Assembly (NCBI GenBank): GCA_963169345.1
Contig: CAUJCT010000053.1
Location: 124,001-188,000 of the forward strand
Reading direction: 5' to 3'
Origin: Bacteroidota bacterium
GTDB taxonomy: Bacteria > Bacteroidota > Bacteroidia > NS11-12g > UBA955
DNA: 64,000 nt
In this document: positions 16,701 through 25,340 of the stretch, piece by piece
Layout of the letters: each line of letters begins with the position of its first letter
Position numbering within the stretch: position 1 is the first letter of the stretch
Made by a program: the position numbers and the translations under genes
Notes under the pieces: generated by a model
Databases searched by the model: none
Told to the model about the DNA's origin: nothing
What the model saw: the letters and a program-made list of their open reading frames with translations, nothing else

Positions 16701-19638
16701 TATCATAAAATACTGTCAAATTTTTAACAGCACTCCTAATCTGCAAAAAAGCAGTTTCACCTGGTTGAAAAGCACCTATTTCAGAAGTATAAACTTCAAT
16801 ATTTTTATCAAATTCTGCTTTCTTTTTTCTTCCTGGTAAAATTCTAAAATCCAAACTGCTTGACATGGTATCACCAGGTTTCAAAACACAGTTCATTACC
16901 AATCTGTATTCTCCGGTGTTATCTAAAATGCTTTTATTTAGTAGCAGACTCTGCGCCCCGGATGAATTAAACTGAAATGTTCTTACCTCCACTAATTGAA
17001 CTAACTGAGGCTTAAAAGTATAATCCTTCATCAATATTATACTGTCTGTTTTATTTAATGCAGAAATCTCAGATTGAATCCACAATGGTACCTTCAAAGG
17101 TTCTTTGTCTTTTATGACTCTGTACAATTTAATATTTCCTGTAAATGGTAGTACAGAACCAGACAAACTTTTGACCTCATACTTGGCTTCATATGCATTT
17201 CCACTGACAATCATTGACTGCCCACTTATGGATATTTCCCTGTCTGTGTTTCCAATAGTAATAACTTTTGATCCAGATTGCACTTCTCCACTGACATCTA
17301 TTACCTGAACATTAACAACAAAATTATAAGATAAATACTTCTGTGTTTCATTTTCAGATTTAATAGCTTTAAACCTTATTGAAAAGCTGCCATCAGATAG
17401 AGTTAGCACTTCTCCGCTTTCAATAATCCTGGCCGGTACATAATATCTCCCATAAAAGGATCTGCTTTGCCTTTGTATAGAGTATACCACTTTTGCATTA
17501 TCAATGGCAAATCCTGCAAATGCTGTAGCTTTTCCTTTGACAGTAATGTAATCATCCAATTTATAACTTGAATCCGGAGCCATTACATCTACCTTAAATT
17601 TTGGACGTTTATAGGATTCTACTCGAAAAGACCTGCTACTCAAAATAGACTCCCCTATGTTCATAGATAAATAATATTCACCATTTCCAAGTCCGGCTGA
17701 AGGTAACATGTAACTACCGCTCACACTCCCATATTCATTGGTTTTCAAGCGCATCGTGTCTATCACCACACCATTCCTGTATAAATTTATCATAAGGCTC
17801 TCTCCCTTTAATATTTTATACTCATAATCATCATACACTATACCTTTAAAACTTACTTTTTGTCCGGGTCTGTAAATGGCTCTGTCAGTCAAAATTGTTC
17901 CCTTTATTCCATGAAAAACATTGTTTCGCCAATCTCTTACCGGATTAATAACATAAAAGAAAGATCCATCTTCGGGTAATATTGTATAGGCTAAGTACTC
18001 TTGAAGGCCATCTAAATTGACTTCACCTTTTATATTTGAAGTTAAATGATGACGCAAACCATTCTGAATATTTATGGCCAGTAATTTATAATTCTTAATT
18101 GGTTGACCGGTTTCAGCATGCAATAGCCTCAGCTTACCATCTGCCATTACAGGCAACATGGTACTAACCGAAAACTTATTGATACAAATAACTCCCGAAC
18201 CTTCAGGGCTCTTATAACTTTTAGTGGTCATGAAATATATGCCTGCTGACAATCCCGGAATTGCAAGTGTATAGGAATGCTGAAAATAGTCCATTCTATT
18301 TGGAACTGCCTGAATATGAGTATAAGTCAAACGACCTTGCCTTCGAATGAAGTCATATAAACCTTCATTGTCATAATTCCAGACGCTTCTTCTTTTCGAT
18401 TCCATGACATAATCCATATAGTCAGTATAGTTGACTTTATACAGAGAAAACTCTAAGGTATCAATATTACGAAGACTGGCCTGTATCAACAACCTTCCGG
18501 ATGCACTCGATTTTGATGGCGGATATAAAGATTCTGTTGTTACCTGTATATCCTTTCTTAAAATTTCCAACTTTATATTCTTAATGGTATTGATATATAA
18601 AGAGGATTCAAACTTTGAAATGCCATCATTCAAATATTTCAAAGCCTGAACCCTGTCACTATCCATATAAAAATTGGCTATATCCTTCAGAACAAATAAA
18701 GACAGTTCATTTTTTGGATGCATGTTATAAAGTTTCAGCAAAGCTTGTATGTAATTACTATCTCGACCAGATACTAAAGTGTGCACATAATTTATCCTTT
18801 TTAAATTGTGATAAACCTTACTTTCCTTTATAAGAATTTGATACAAATAAAGAATTTGTCTCAATTCATCATTCACAGCAATAGCAGAAATATTCAAATC
18901 TACGAATGCATCAGCGTCACTGAATAATGTTGTAATCTGTGCATCATTCAATTTTAGATTTTCTAAGTTGGATATGTTCTTCAAGATATCAATAGCGCTC
19001 TCTGCAATCATGGCTTTCAGTGATAAAGGAATTTTCACCTCGGATGAATCCATCTGATTACCAACCAATGGCAGTAGTGTTGAATTAAAAGAAACGCCTT
19101 CCGAAAGAATCAATGATTTAAGGATATGCTCACGGATTTGAGAACTTAAATAGTCTTTACTCCACTGAGAAAAATCAGCTGAAGTATCAACATAAACTGT
19201 GTTTTCTGAAAAATAAGTATGAAAGGAAGTTACGAGCAAATTAGCCATTGAAAGATGCGCTACCGCTTTAAAAGCCAGTTGTGTTGATTGTAATTCGCGC
19301 TTCATAAAGGCATACAGGACCGCGTTTTTTTCTTCATAATCACTCAGCTCTCCTGTGCAAAAGGATTCTCTATTCAAAGCTTTGGTATAATAGCCAATCT
19401 GACCATCTTTGATAGCTTCCATCTTTATTTTGCCTGCAAGGTCCTTTTCAGATTGCATTAAGCCCAATTGCCTGAGGGAATCCAGATCCTTAAAGCCTTT
19501 TTCATACACTTGCGTAACTGATTTGTTATTGTATGTCGCCGGAGACTGAGCGAGAATATTTGAAATAGGGCTGAAAATTATCCAAAAAGCAAGCAATGTA
19601 CTTGATTTAAGAAAGCGTTTGTATGCACACATAGTCAT
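13768..19638 (-). CDS. Alpha-2-macroglobulin family protein with thioester motif
   Basis: A giant exported protein of 1956 residues with a signal peptide (cleavage near LAQ, about residue 31). The N-terminal 450 residues are helical, then macroglobulin domains follow, including the MG2-type segment TDRAIYRPGQKVSFKG and the region TTWHLKMLAHSKN. The thioester motif is CAEQ with Cys1427 and Gln1430 in YPNECAEQLF, so the covalent trap chemistry should be intact (human form CGEQ, E. coli form CLEQ). A TED-like alpha-alpha barrel follows (for instance SDGSFPWFSGMNGN). Such proteins trap invading proteases in the periplasm or on the surface. In many proteobacteria the gene sits beside pbpC; here pbpC is 40 kb away. 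A -7-like TAATTTTG at 19644-19651 implies almost no leader; the second ATG at 19632 is the alternative start. Confidence 0.9.
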   Translation of the reverse strand: MTMCAYKRFLKSSTLLAFWIIFSPISNILAQSPATYNNKSVTQVYEKGFKDLDSLRQLGLMQSEKDLAGKIKMEAIKDGQIGYYTKALNRESFCTGELSDYEEKNAVLYAFMKRELQSTQLAFKAVAHLSMANLLVTSFHTYFSENTVYVDTSADFSQWSKDYLSSQIREHILKSLILSEGVSFNSTLLPLVGNQMDSSEVKIPLSLKAMIAESAIDILKNISNLENLKLNDAQITTLFSDADAFVDLNISAIAVNDELRQILYLYQILIKESKVYHNLKRINYVHTLVSGRDSNYIQALLKLYNMHPKNELSLFVLKDIANFYMDSDRVQALKYLNDGISKFESSLYINTIKNIKLEILRKDIQVTTESLYPPSKSSASGRLLIQASLRNIDTLEFSLYKVNYTDYMDYVMESKRRSVWNYDNEGLYDFIRRQGRLTYTHIQAVPNRMDYFQHSYTLAIPGLSAGIYFMTTKSYKSPEGSGVICINKFSVSTMLPVMADGKLRLLHAETGQPIKNYKLLAINIQNGLRHHLTSNIKGEVNLDGLQEYLAYTILPEDGSFFYVINPVRDWRNNVFHGIKGTILTDRAIYRPGQKVSFKGIVYDDYEYKILKGESLMINLYRNGVVIDTMRLKTNEYGSVSGSYMLPSAGLGNGEYYLSMNIGESILSSRSFRVESYKRPKFKVDVMAPDSSYKLDDYITVKGKATAFAGFAIDNAKVVYSIQRQSRSFYGRYYVPARIIESGEVLTLSDGSFSIRFKAIKSENETQKYLSYNFVVNVQVIDVSGEVQSGSKVITIGNTDREISISGQSMIVSGNAYEAKYEVKSLSGSVLPFTGNIKLYRVIKDKEPLKVPLWIQSEISALNKTDSIILMKDYTFKPQLVQLVEVRTFQFNSSGAQSLLLNKSILDNTGEYRLVMNCVLKPGDTMSSSLDFRILPGRKKKAEFDKNIEVYTSEIGAFQPGETAFLQIRSAVKNLTVFYDISNKKGTKKSGLIQLKKGYAELVLPITEEDRGNVSVHVYSVNQYRDNYITYEIQVPYSNKILDLDLHTFRSDLIPGGKEIWKVKVNANQLDLASTEIAAVLYDASLDELYKDDNWKYWIYYDYSHYFSYTGNQFLRNGSNAYSTLSTYKEIYQITYPKFETYSIYRFSNRYFWDYGDDDYAMGYVSLNVGKMGAIKGFEPSNKMKEIAQNEQSPQAIIRKNFDETAFFLPHLYPDKDSLVSMEFTVPELNTTWHLKMLAHSKNMQLGELEAMAKSNKQLMIQPNLPRFIREKDQMSLSAKVVNTSDQNISLIVKLCIRNAETNEILQWIKGDSLIKLTVPKGQNQVVSFSVVIPEYTEPVIITFSAGNEQFSDGEEHIIPVLSNRTLVYASLPISVRKSGIQNLEFSAMKAASSPTLRTKQLTVEMSNQPAWLAVLSLPYLMDYPNECAEQLFSRIYANSIANNIISSNKIIADYFESWMNKDNSPKSRWNQNEDLKSVLISETPWALEAKNEDERLQQLAGAFNQRKLGEQIKANLEKLSQMQLSDGSFPWFSGMNGNAYITQTLVIGFNKLRHLGIDLSSEIRVKDAQNSLSDFAMKDYLRIKNSKSQFCEPIQVGYLYARSFYTSPEELELDSVLQYFLKTAKKNWLQLSLMNKAQLAIAVHRLEPSSELPKQILRSLKETSKQTDLMGMYWPSNTAGWYWYQAPIETQAAIIEAYSEIEPDRQLISAMQVWLLRHKQTHAWPSSRSTADACYVLLKDGQLTAGKQEVKVFFNQKEVVPVQKNALGYWKQNLDVKAVNSNSSNIKVEASSDDFAFGAIHWQYFENMDKVIPNSAGLSIIRVYYVERIINGKTVNKELKTGDTLRKGDLLKVVLFVRSDRALEFVHVKDQRPSAAEPKDVLSTYKWNNTLSYYQSVNDATFNFFIESMPKGMHQLSYQVSIQQTGIFECGIASAMCLYAPEFTANSSGFKMMVTE

Positions 19639-19643
19639 GGATA

Positions 19644-19651
19644 CAAAATTA
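19644..19651 (-). promoter_or_regulatory. -7 element for alpha-2-macroglobulin gene
   Basis: Minus-strand TAATTTTG lies 5 bases from the first ATG (19638) and 11 from the second (19632), suggesting a leaderless or very short-leader mRNA. A TTG on the same strand is 15 bases further upstream, shorter than ideal. Confidence 0.35.
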
Positions 19652-19728
19652 ACCTAAAAAGTAAATCAATAAGTTTTTACTTTGAAACGATTGTAATTTT
19701 AATTATTACCATGTAGTCATATTTTATT

Positions 19729-19736
19729 TAATTTTG
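19729..19736 (+). promoter_or_regulatory. -7 element for recR
   Basis: TAATTTTG ends 6 bases before the recR ATG, so transcription would start at or within a few bases of the start codon. No clear -33 element. Confidence 0.35.
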
Positions 19737-19742
19737 TAGCTC

Positions 19743-20348
19743 ATGAATTTCTCTTCCAAAACCATCGAAAATGCAGTGAATGCCCTCTCGGGTTTTCCGG
19801 GCGTTGGTAATCGCAGTGCATTGCGCATGGTTATGTATCTGCTTAAACGTCCTGTGGAAGAGGCCGATAATCTATCCAGGGTTATCCTTAAACTAAAAAC
19901 TGAATTAATGCAATGTACCATTTGTTGCAATATCAGTGATACGCCTGTTTGTAGTATTTGCAACAGTGTGAATCGCAACAGAGGTCTTATCTGTGTAGTA
20001 GAAGACATGATGGATGTTATGGCCATTGAAAATACAGCTCAATTCAACGGCATGTACCATGTGTTGGGTGGCCTTATCTCTCCTATTGATGGTGTTAGTC
20101 CGGATGAATTGAATTTCGAAGAATTGCTCAATCGTATCCAAAACGACACTCCTGACGAAATTATCATTGCATTAAATGCCAATATTGAGGGAGACACAAC
20201 CGCTTTTTATCTGGCACGTAAACTTCAGCCTTACAATATAAAAATAAGCACTATCAGCAAAGGCATTTCAGTTGGCAGCGAACTGGAATACACAGATGAA
20301 ATTACACTTGGCCGCTCACTTACTGCCAGAGTACCTTATAATATCTAA
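19743..20348 (+). CDS. recR: Recombination protein RecR
   Basis: A 201-residue RecR. In order: the helix-hairpin-helix LSGFPGVGNRSALRM, a four-cysteine zinc finger (CTICCNISDTPVCSIC), the Toprim domain starting at ICVVED with HVLGGLISPIDGV, and the C-terminal Walker-B-like ending with SVGSELEYTD. RecR forms ring tetramers and loads RecA with RecF/RecO at gaps. The gene stands alone and converges on the PKD-domain gene, with the two stop codons overlapping. Confidence 0.95.
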   Translation: MNFSSKTIENAVNALSGFPGVGNRSALRMVMYLLKRPVEEADNLSRVILKLKTELMQCTICCNISDTPVCSICNSVNRNRGLICVVEDMMDVMAIENTAQFNGMYHVLGGLISPIDGVSPDELNFEELLNRIQNDTPDEIIIALNANIEGDTTAFYLARKLQPYNIKISTISKGISVGSELEYTDEITLGRSLTARVPYNI

Positions 20349-21439
20349 GGTTTAAATACTTTCAAATGTATCAGTCCCATCTCGGTCTTTAGACTCAAGG
20401 TATAGATACCCGAACTTAAAGTGCGAATATCCACCATCTGCTTACCTTCTGACATACTACCCGACAATACTACCTTTCCACTTGCATCCAGCAATTCAAA
20501 TGAACAAGATGTCTTTAATTCCAACGAAAGTTCATCAGAGGTGACAATCAAATACTTGTATACATCGGACACCAGGCTTGTCTCTATATCATTTATCAAA
20601 TCTATTGCTTTAATATCAACTTTCAGACATAAAGTGTCCATACAACCTGAACTATTCTCCCCAATTACACAAACTATATAATCTGTGATAAACTGGTAAG
20701 TATGAGTAGTTTGTTTTCCACCAGATTCTGAAATACCATCACCGTAAATCCAATATAATGATTTATAAGGCTTGTTTGTATTAATAGTAAACTTCTTGGT
20801 ATTGGCGCTTTTAAAAGGTAAAGTATCCAAACCACTTAATTTAAAATCACATGTATCGACAGGTGGACAATCTATGGTCAATTCAATATTAGCAGTATCA
20901 GCACAATTGATAGAATCATTAATAATTAATCGTACTTGATAAGTGCCATTACTTTTATACTTATGTATCACATATTTGGTATCGGATGAATCACCGTCAC
21001 CAAAATCCCATTTCACTTTTTTGGTATTATTACTTGTTATGGTAATAAATTCAACCTCATCACAGGTATAACTTAAAGTATCTACTGAAAATATACCCAA
21101 TTCGCTTAATTGGCAAGGGTCGCTGCAATTTACAGTGAACGACTTACACAGCGAATCCACACATCCATTTGCATCTTCAATTCTACCACATACCTGAAAA
21201 GTGCCATTTTGATTATAAGTATTTTTTGGATGAATACAGGTGCAACTGTTGCCATCTCCATAAGTCCAGAAAAACTTGGTCGCTGTACCTCCGCTGATAG
21301 TATATTTAAAAAACAAATGGTTGCAATCTCCTGCAGTAGTATCAAGATAAAAATCATCCAGGCTTAACTGACAAGGCGTTTGTGCCTGTATTTGAAATGT
21401 TAAAAGTAAAAATAAGAGTAGTACGTAGTTGTTTTTCAT
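20345..21439 (-). CDS. PKD-domain secreted protein with T9SS sorting domain
   Basis: A 364-residue exported protein. After a signal peptide (LLLTFQIQAQ) come three PKD-like domains, each with a W/Y-x-x-GDG signature (FFWTYGDGNS, KWDFGDGDSS, LYWIYGDGIS) and paired cysteines. The last 80 residues form a type A T9SS C-terminal sorting domain (ASGKVVLSG, LSSGIYTLSL, HLKVFKP). It should be exported through Sec, then across the outer membrane by T9SS and attached or released. No enzymatic domain is present, so an adhesive or structural role is likely. The frame is open to 21499 but the ATG at 21439 starts the signal peptide; a TATTTTTG on this strand at 21454-21461 agrees. Confidence 0.85.
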   Translation of the reverse strand: MKNNYVLLLFLLLTFQIQAQTPCQLSLDDFYLDTTAGDCNHLFFKYTISGGTATKFFWTYGDGNSCTCIHPKNTYNQNGTFQVCGRIEDANGCVDSLCKSFTVNCSDPCQLSELGIFSVDTLSYTCDEVEFITITSNNTKKVKWDFGDGDSSDTKYVIHKYKSNGTYQVRLIINDSINCADTANIELTIDCPPVDTCDFKLSGLDTLPFKSANTKKFTINTNKPYKSLYWIYGDGISESGGKQTTHTYQFITDYIVCVIGENSSGCMDTLCLKVDIKAIDLINDIETSLVSDVYKYLIVTSDELSLELKTSCSFELLDASGKVVLSGSMSEGKQMVDIRTLSSGIYTLSLKTEMGLIHLKVFKP

Positions 21440-21508
21440 ATCACTTAAGACATCAAAAATAAGAAATTCGTGGTATAAAATAAATAATGCTGGTCTCAAA
21501 AATAACCT

Positions 21509-21654
21509 TTAGGTCAACCGAGTATTGGATGAGATGTATTCGATTGCGTCTTTTTTATTCATACGTCTTTGTATTTCTTGCGCAGACCACCATTGGTATG
21601 AGCTTCAAAATACGCCTCGTCTGAACAAAAAATACTTGTTTTTGGCTCTAAATC
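21509..21654 (-). pseudogene. Coding-like remnant or small dispersed element
   Basis: Between two secreted-protein genes, the minus strand reads as a protein-like tail (SDEAYFEAHTNGGLRKKYK region) ending in TGA at 21561-21559. It overlaps by ATGA a 17-codon frame, MNKKDAIEYISSNTRLT, that ends at 21509. Upstream of 21654 the frame meets stops. There is no start for the first part. I do not recognise the family. It may be the tail of a decayed gene or part of an intergenic repeat. Confidence 0.3.
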
Positions 21655-21672
21655 CTATTTTTGAAACAAGCT

Positions 21673-22713
21673 CTAGTTAATCAATATTACATCAAGTTTA
21701 CCACTATCAAATCGGATTCCAATCACCCTGTTTTTACTTAAGAAATATCTGTATTCAGAATTATAATTAATCGGTTTTGAAACTGGTTGCGCTATACGAT
21801 TTCCGTAAATTAATAATTGCAGTTGATTGCTATTCTTGCCTGAACAAAGCACCCACATTGAATCCTTATTGCTGTAACTGGAAATAAACACCTGGGTATC
21901 TTTCGATATTCCTTTTTCAATATCTAAGAATCGCCCTTCAGAATATACAGGTATCTGCTTCTTATTAATTAATTTAGCATAAGTTGAATATGGGTCTGAA
22001 AATACATGAGAACTACCATTTATAATACACGGATAAGGATAGAATAAAAAAGAGTTAAATTGAGTATTTCGAATTGAAAAAGGGATTTGATTAATCATTA
22101 TTGATGACAAAATATGTCGTTGAATTCCCTTCATTCTTACTGTCTTTGAATTGCCAACAAACTGAAGTTCATTTAATTTAAAATTGAATTCGTTCTGACC
22201 TATATACAATGAGTCCTTTATGTAAGGAAGAAATAGGATTCGATTGTGTATTTCCAAGGGAAAATAGGGATTCAAAGACAAGAAATTTCCTTTAGAATTT
22301 AATAAGCAAAACTCTGTATTTTTAAAATCAAGACTGTACTTAATGACTCCAAATTTAAGATTTGACTCTTCCAATTTGCCTTCAAAATAATAAAATCCAA
22401 GCAACAATTCTGAGTTGACCCAGCTTAAGTTTGCTATTCCAAACGCCGCTATAGAGTTCTTCATTTGCTTACGCGTTTCGCCCGTTAATTCAGGATTTTT
22501 TAATGCCGCTTTGAAAATTCGCTTTACCAAACTGGTATCGGCATTTGGCTTAAATTGAAACAGTATTTTCGAACTCGATATATTGGCGATATATACCTGA
22601 CCTTTTTCGGCAAATACTATTGTATCACCCTTGACATCCATGCCCTGATACATGCGTGCTTCCAAATGCATCACGATAAAAAATGTTATGAGGAAAATCA
22701 ATTTCTTTCTCAT
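21673..22713 (-). CDS. Secreted protein of unknown function, tandem paralogue 2
   Basis: A 346-residue exported protein with a signal peptide (FFIVMHLEA). It resembles its upstream neighbour (22716-23744) along most of its length: both begin the mature part with GMD-KGDTI, then share an ADTSLVK/ADTAVVN stretch, an FGV-K strand and a PYFPLEI motif. The even spacing of short hydrophobic strands suggests a beta-rich, possibly propeller-like fold. No known catalytic motif is visible. It is the second gene of a two-gene operon, 2 bases after its paralogue. Confidence 0.7.
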   Translation of the reverse strand: MRKKLIFLITFFIVMHLEARMYQGMDVKGDTIVFAEKGQVYIANISSSKILFQFKPNADTSLVKRIFKAALKNPELTGETRKQMKNSIAAFGIANLSWVNSELLLGFYYFEGKLEESNLKFGVIKYSLDFKNTEFCLLNSKGNFLSLNPYFPLEIHNRILFLPYIKDSLYIGQNEFNFKLNELQFVGNSKTVRMKGIQRHILSSIMINQIPFSIRNTQFNSFLFYPYPCIINGSSHVFSDPYSTYAKLINKKQIPVYSEGRFLDIEKGISKDTQVFISSYSNKDSMWVLCSGKNSNQLQLLIYGNRIAQPVSKPINYNSEYRYFLSKNRVIGIRFDSGKLDVILIN

Positions 22714-22715
22714 TT

Positions 22716-23744
22716 TTAAATATAAATTCTATGTTTATTGATAACTACCTTGCCCGACTTTATCTGAACTGCATATATAAACCACTTATCCAAAATAAAA
22801 TAAGTGTCTTTTGATTTAATCCTAAAATCTCTGTATGTATACTGGTTCTTTATGGCATCAAAATATTCTAATGTAACTCTGTTTGTATCATTAAAAGTAT
22901 AAAGAAAAAACAAAGAATCATTCCAATTTGCCGTTGAAAGCATGACAAAATTATCCCTATTTATCTGACGATCAAAAGACAAATAGGTACCATCGCCAAA
23001 CGGCTTTGGATATAACTGACTCATATTAAAATTGACGCAACAGGAATTCAGATAAAGAACTTGATTTAAATGATACAATATAGGTGTTGGAAAAACAAAA
23101 TAGGATTTGTAATTCAGACCCTTGATAGAGTATAACAATCTCAATGAATCTGCTTGAAATTCTTTTTGCTTTACAGAGTAAATTTTTCCTCCATTAAAAG
23201 AATGAACCTCAGCTGTATATGTAGCAAGATTCAATTTATATTTCTTTAGTTTTATTGCATTAGAGTCCAGTACTGTTGCCATAATAAATCCATCTTTTAT
23301 TTCTAAAGGAAAGTAAGGTGGCATAATATAACCCTGGTCTGTCATCATGCAAAAACCTTTGAATTGCATACTCGAATCGAGCTTCAAGACACCAAAAGTT
23401 GAATTCGAAAAAACATCAAAATATTTAAATCCAACCCACAATTCCTGTCTGTGAAAAGTTAGATTTAAAATATCAATTTTAGGAACATTCACATTAGCAG
23501 ACAATCCAACATGTTTACTATTAGTGTGGTCAAAGATGTAACGATTTAAGGAGTTTACAACTGCAGTATCTGCTTTTATATCCAGTTCATAAATAGTCTT
23601 ACCTGATTGAATAGAAACCAAAATGATTTTCTTTTTATATGCCAAGGCAATTGTATCCCCTTTTTTATCCATCCCTAAAATCAAGTCTGCCTTAGCTTCA
23701 AGCAGAAACAGGACGAATAGTAGCATCAAAAGATTTCTCTTCAT
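22716..23744 (-). CDS. Secreted protein of unknown function, tandem paralogue 1
   Basis: A 342-residue exported protein with a signal peptide (LLFVLFLLEAKA). It shares with the next gene the GMDKKGDTI start, the ADTAVVNSL stretch, FGVLK and YFPLEIKDGF, so the two arose by tandem duplication and have since diverged strongly. Predicted beta-rich; no motif of known function. A TATTTTTG at 23763-23770 on this strand, 18 bases before the ATG, is the probable promoter, so it leads the pair. The Maf gene upstream ends 51 bases before it. Confidence 0.7.
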   Translation of the reverse strand: MKRNLLMLLFVLFLLEAKADLILGMDKKGDTIALAYKKKIILVSIQSGKTIYELDIKADTAVVNSLNRYIFDHTNSKHVGLSANVNVPKIDILNLTFHRQELWVGFKYFDVFSNSTFGVLKLDSSMQFKGFCMMTDQGYIMPPYFPLEIKDGFIMATVLDSNAIKLKKYKLNLATYTAEVHSFNGGKIYSVKQKEFQADSLRLLYSIKGLNYKSYFVFPTPILYHLNQVLYLNSCCVNFNMSQLYPKPFGDGTYLSFDRQINRDNFVMLSTANWNDSLFFLYTFNDTNRVTLEYFDAIKNQYTYRDFRIKSKDTYFILDKWFIYAVQIKSGKVVINKHRIYI

Positions 23745-23795
23745 AGAATTGGTTTATTCATTCAAAAATAGAGAAATTTATTGATTCCTGTAATC

Positions 23796-24371
23796 TTACA
23801 GTCTTCTGATTACTTTTATAAATTGCGATACGGGAAATCCCATCACATTGTAATAACATCCATCAATTTTATTGATGCCTGTGTATCCAATAAACTCCTG
23901 AATACCATAAGCTCCGGCCTTATCTAATGGGTCATAATTTCTGAGATAATAACTAATCATTTCATCCGATAATGTATTAAAATAAACATCGGTAGCCACA
24001 TCAAATAAATCAATGCCTATTGCACTTCTGACACAAACTGCTGTATATACAGTGTGTTTCTTACCTGATAATTTTCTGAGCATCTCGTAGGCTTCAATCA
24101 TGTCATTTGGCTTGTTAAGCACCTCGTCTTCCAGCCAAACCACAGTATCTGCAGTAACTAAAATCTCGTTTTCACGAATGTCCTTTTCATAAGCAAAATT
24201 CTTTTTCTCGGCTAAAAACAAGGGTATTTGCTCTGCCCATAAATTGGAAGGGAAATCCTCTTCAACATCTATCTTTACCACTTCCATCTCAAACCCACTA
24301 TCCCTAATGAGTTGCTGTCTTCTTGGACTTTGAGAAGCCAGCAAAATCTTCTTCTTAAAAAATATCTCCAT
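23796..24371 (-). CDS. maf: Maf family nucleotide pyrophosphatase
   Basis: A 191-residue Maf protein. Signatures are LLASQSPRRQQLI at the N-terminus, VTADTVVWLED with the catalytic-type Asp, NKPNDMIEAYEMLRKLSG, KHTVYTAV and DKAGAYGIQEF. Maf enzymes hydrolyse non-canonical or excess nucleoside triphosphates (dTTP/UTP class for the YhdE type) to monophosphates and have been linked to septum control. It lies 2 bases after the UbiA-type prenyltransferase gene and is cotranscribed with it. Confidence 0.9.
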   Translation of the reverse strand: MEIFFKKKILLASQSPRRQQLIRDSGFEMEVVKIDVEEDFPSNLWAEQIPLFLAEKKNFAYEKDIRENEILVTADTVVWLEDEVLNKPNDMIEAYEMLRKLSGKKHTVYTAVCVRSAIGIDLFDVATDVYFNTLSDEMISYYLRNYDPLDKAGAYGIQEFIGYTGINKIDGCYYNVMGFPVSQFIKVIRRL

Positions 24372-24373
24372 AA

Positions 24374-25288
24374 TTAACTGAAAGGTATATTCAACACGCC
24401 TACAAACATCACATACTTCAGAAATTTGCTCGCCCTTCCGAAATCAGCAGGCTCCTTCGCCCGCGATATTGTATTGATAAAATAAAACAATGATAATGTT
24501 ATCAGTCCCATGACTATAGAACTGACATATAAATCTAGCCCCCAGGCCAGAAAACTGTATAAACCACACATCAGAATCTCTATAAAACTGAAGGCATAAA
24601 CAAGAACTTTAGTGCCTTTTATTCCCGCAATTACCGGATAGGTTTTATAACCTGCACTTTCATCTCCCGGCACATCCTGCACATCCTTCACCAACTCCCT
24701 CATCATCGTGATTATAAAAGAAAAAATAATATAGCCGAAATAGACAAATATTCCAGCCTGCGTTTCAAATTTAATTAAAAAACTACAACATGCAATCACT
24801 GCCGAACTGCAACTTGCTACTAAAATATTGCCAAATAGTGGTGTACCTTTTAATTTCCAGGAATATACGAACAATAAAATTTTTATTAACAATGATATCC
24901 AGGTATATCTGTAGGCCCATATATGTTCTGCTCCAATTGCTTCTCCAAACATATAACCCTTTGACATCAGCTTTGAGATATCAAACATAAAGGCCAGTAA
25001 AATTGAAACAAGGTTAATCAATGCATAAAGCAACCAGGCTTTTGAAATGCTGATTTTAATACCAACCAATCTGCCCTCTGGCTTATTGATTTTATCTGTT
25101 TCTATATCGAAAATATCATTGACTACGTAACCGGCTGCCGCTGTTAAAATTGCAGGAATAATTAACAAAACAGCGTGATACCAATAGCTTTCATTCAATT
25201 CATCCAAATACTTAAAGAGTATTACCAACATCGTTGCGGCAATAATTCCAAGGTTATAGGGCCGAATAATATGGATGGGGTGTTTCAC
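24374..25288 (-). CDS. UbiA-family prenyltransferase, probable digeranylgeranylglyceryl-phosphate synthase type
   Basis: A 304-residue polytopic membrane protein with eight or nine hydrophobic helices. Both aspartate motifs of UbiA enzymes are present: NDIFDIETDKINKPEGR and DVQDVPGDESAGYKTYP. They bind Mg2+ and the prenyl diphosphate. Bacteroidota members of this branch, next to maf, are usually assigned as geranylgeranylglycerol-phosphate geranylgeranyltransferase, the second ether-forming enzyme of archaeal-type lipids. A GGGP synthase gene 7 kb away supports this. A quinone prenyltransferase remains possible. The start codon is GTG (25288-25286). It is divergent from the rhomboid gene. Confidence 0.8.
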   Translation of the reverse strand: MKHPIHIIRPYNLGIIAATMLVILFKYLDELNESYWYHAVLLIIPAILTAAAGYVVNDIFDIETDKINKPEGRLVGIKISISKAWLLYALINLVSILLAFMFDISKLMSKGYMFGEAIGAEHIWAYRYTWISLLIKILLFVYSWKLKGTPLFGNILVASCSSAVIACCSFLIKFETQAGIFVYFGYIIFSFIITMMRELVKDVQDVPGDESAGYKTYPVIAGIKGTKVLVYAFSFIEILMCGLYSFLAWGLDLYVSSIVMGLITLSLFYFINTISRAKEPADFGRASKFLKYVMFVGVLNIPFS

Positions 25289-25340
25289 TAGTTCAATATT
25301 GTAGAATAATTTTTATATTGCAAAAACTTAATTCCAACAG

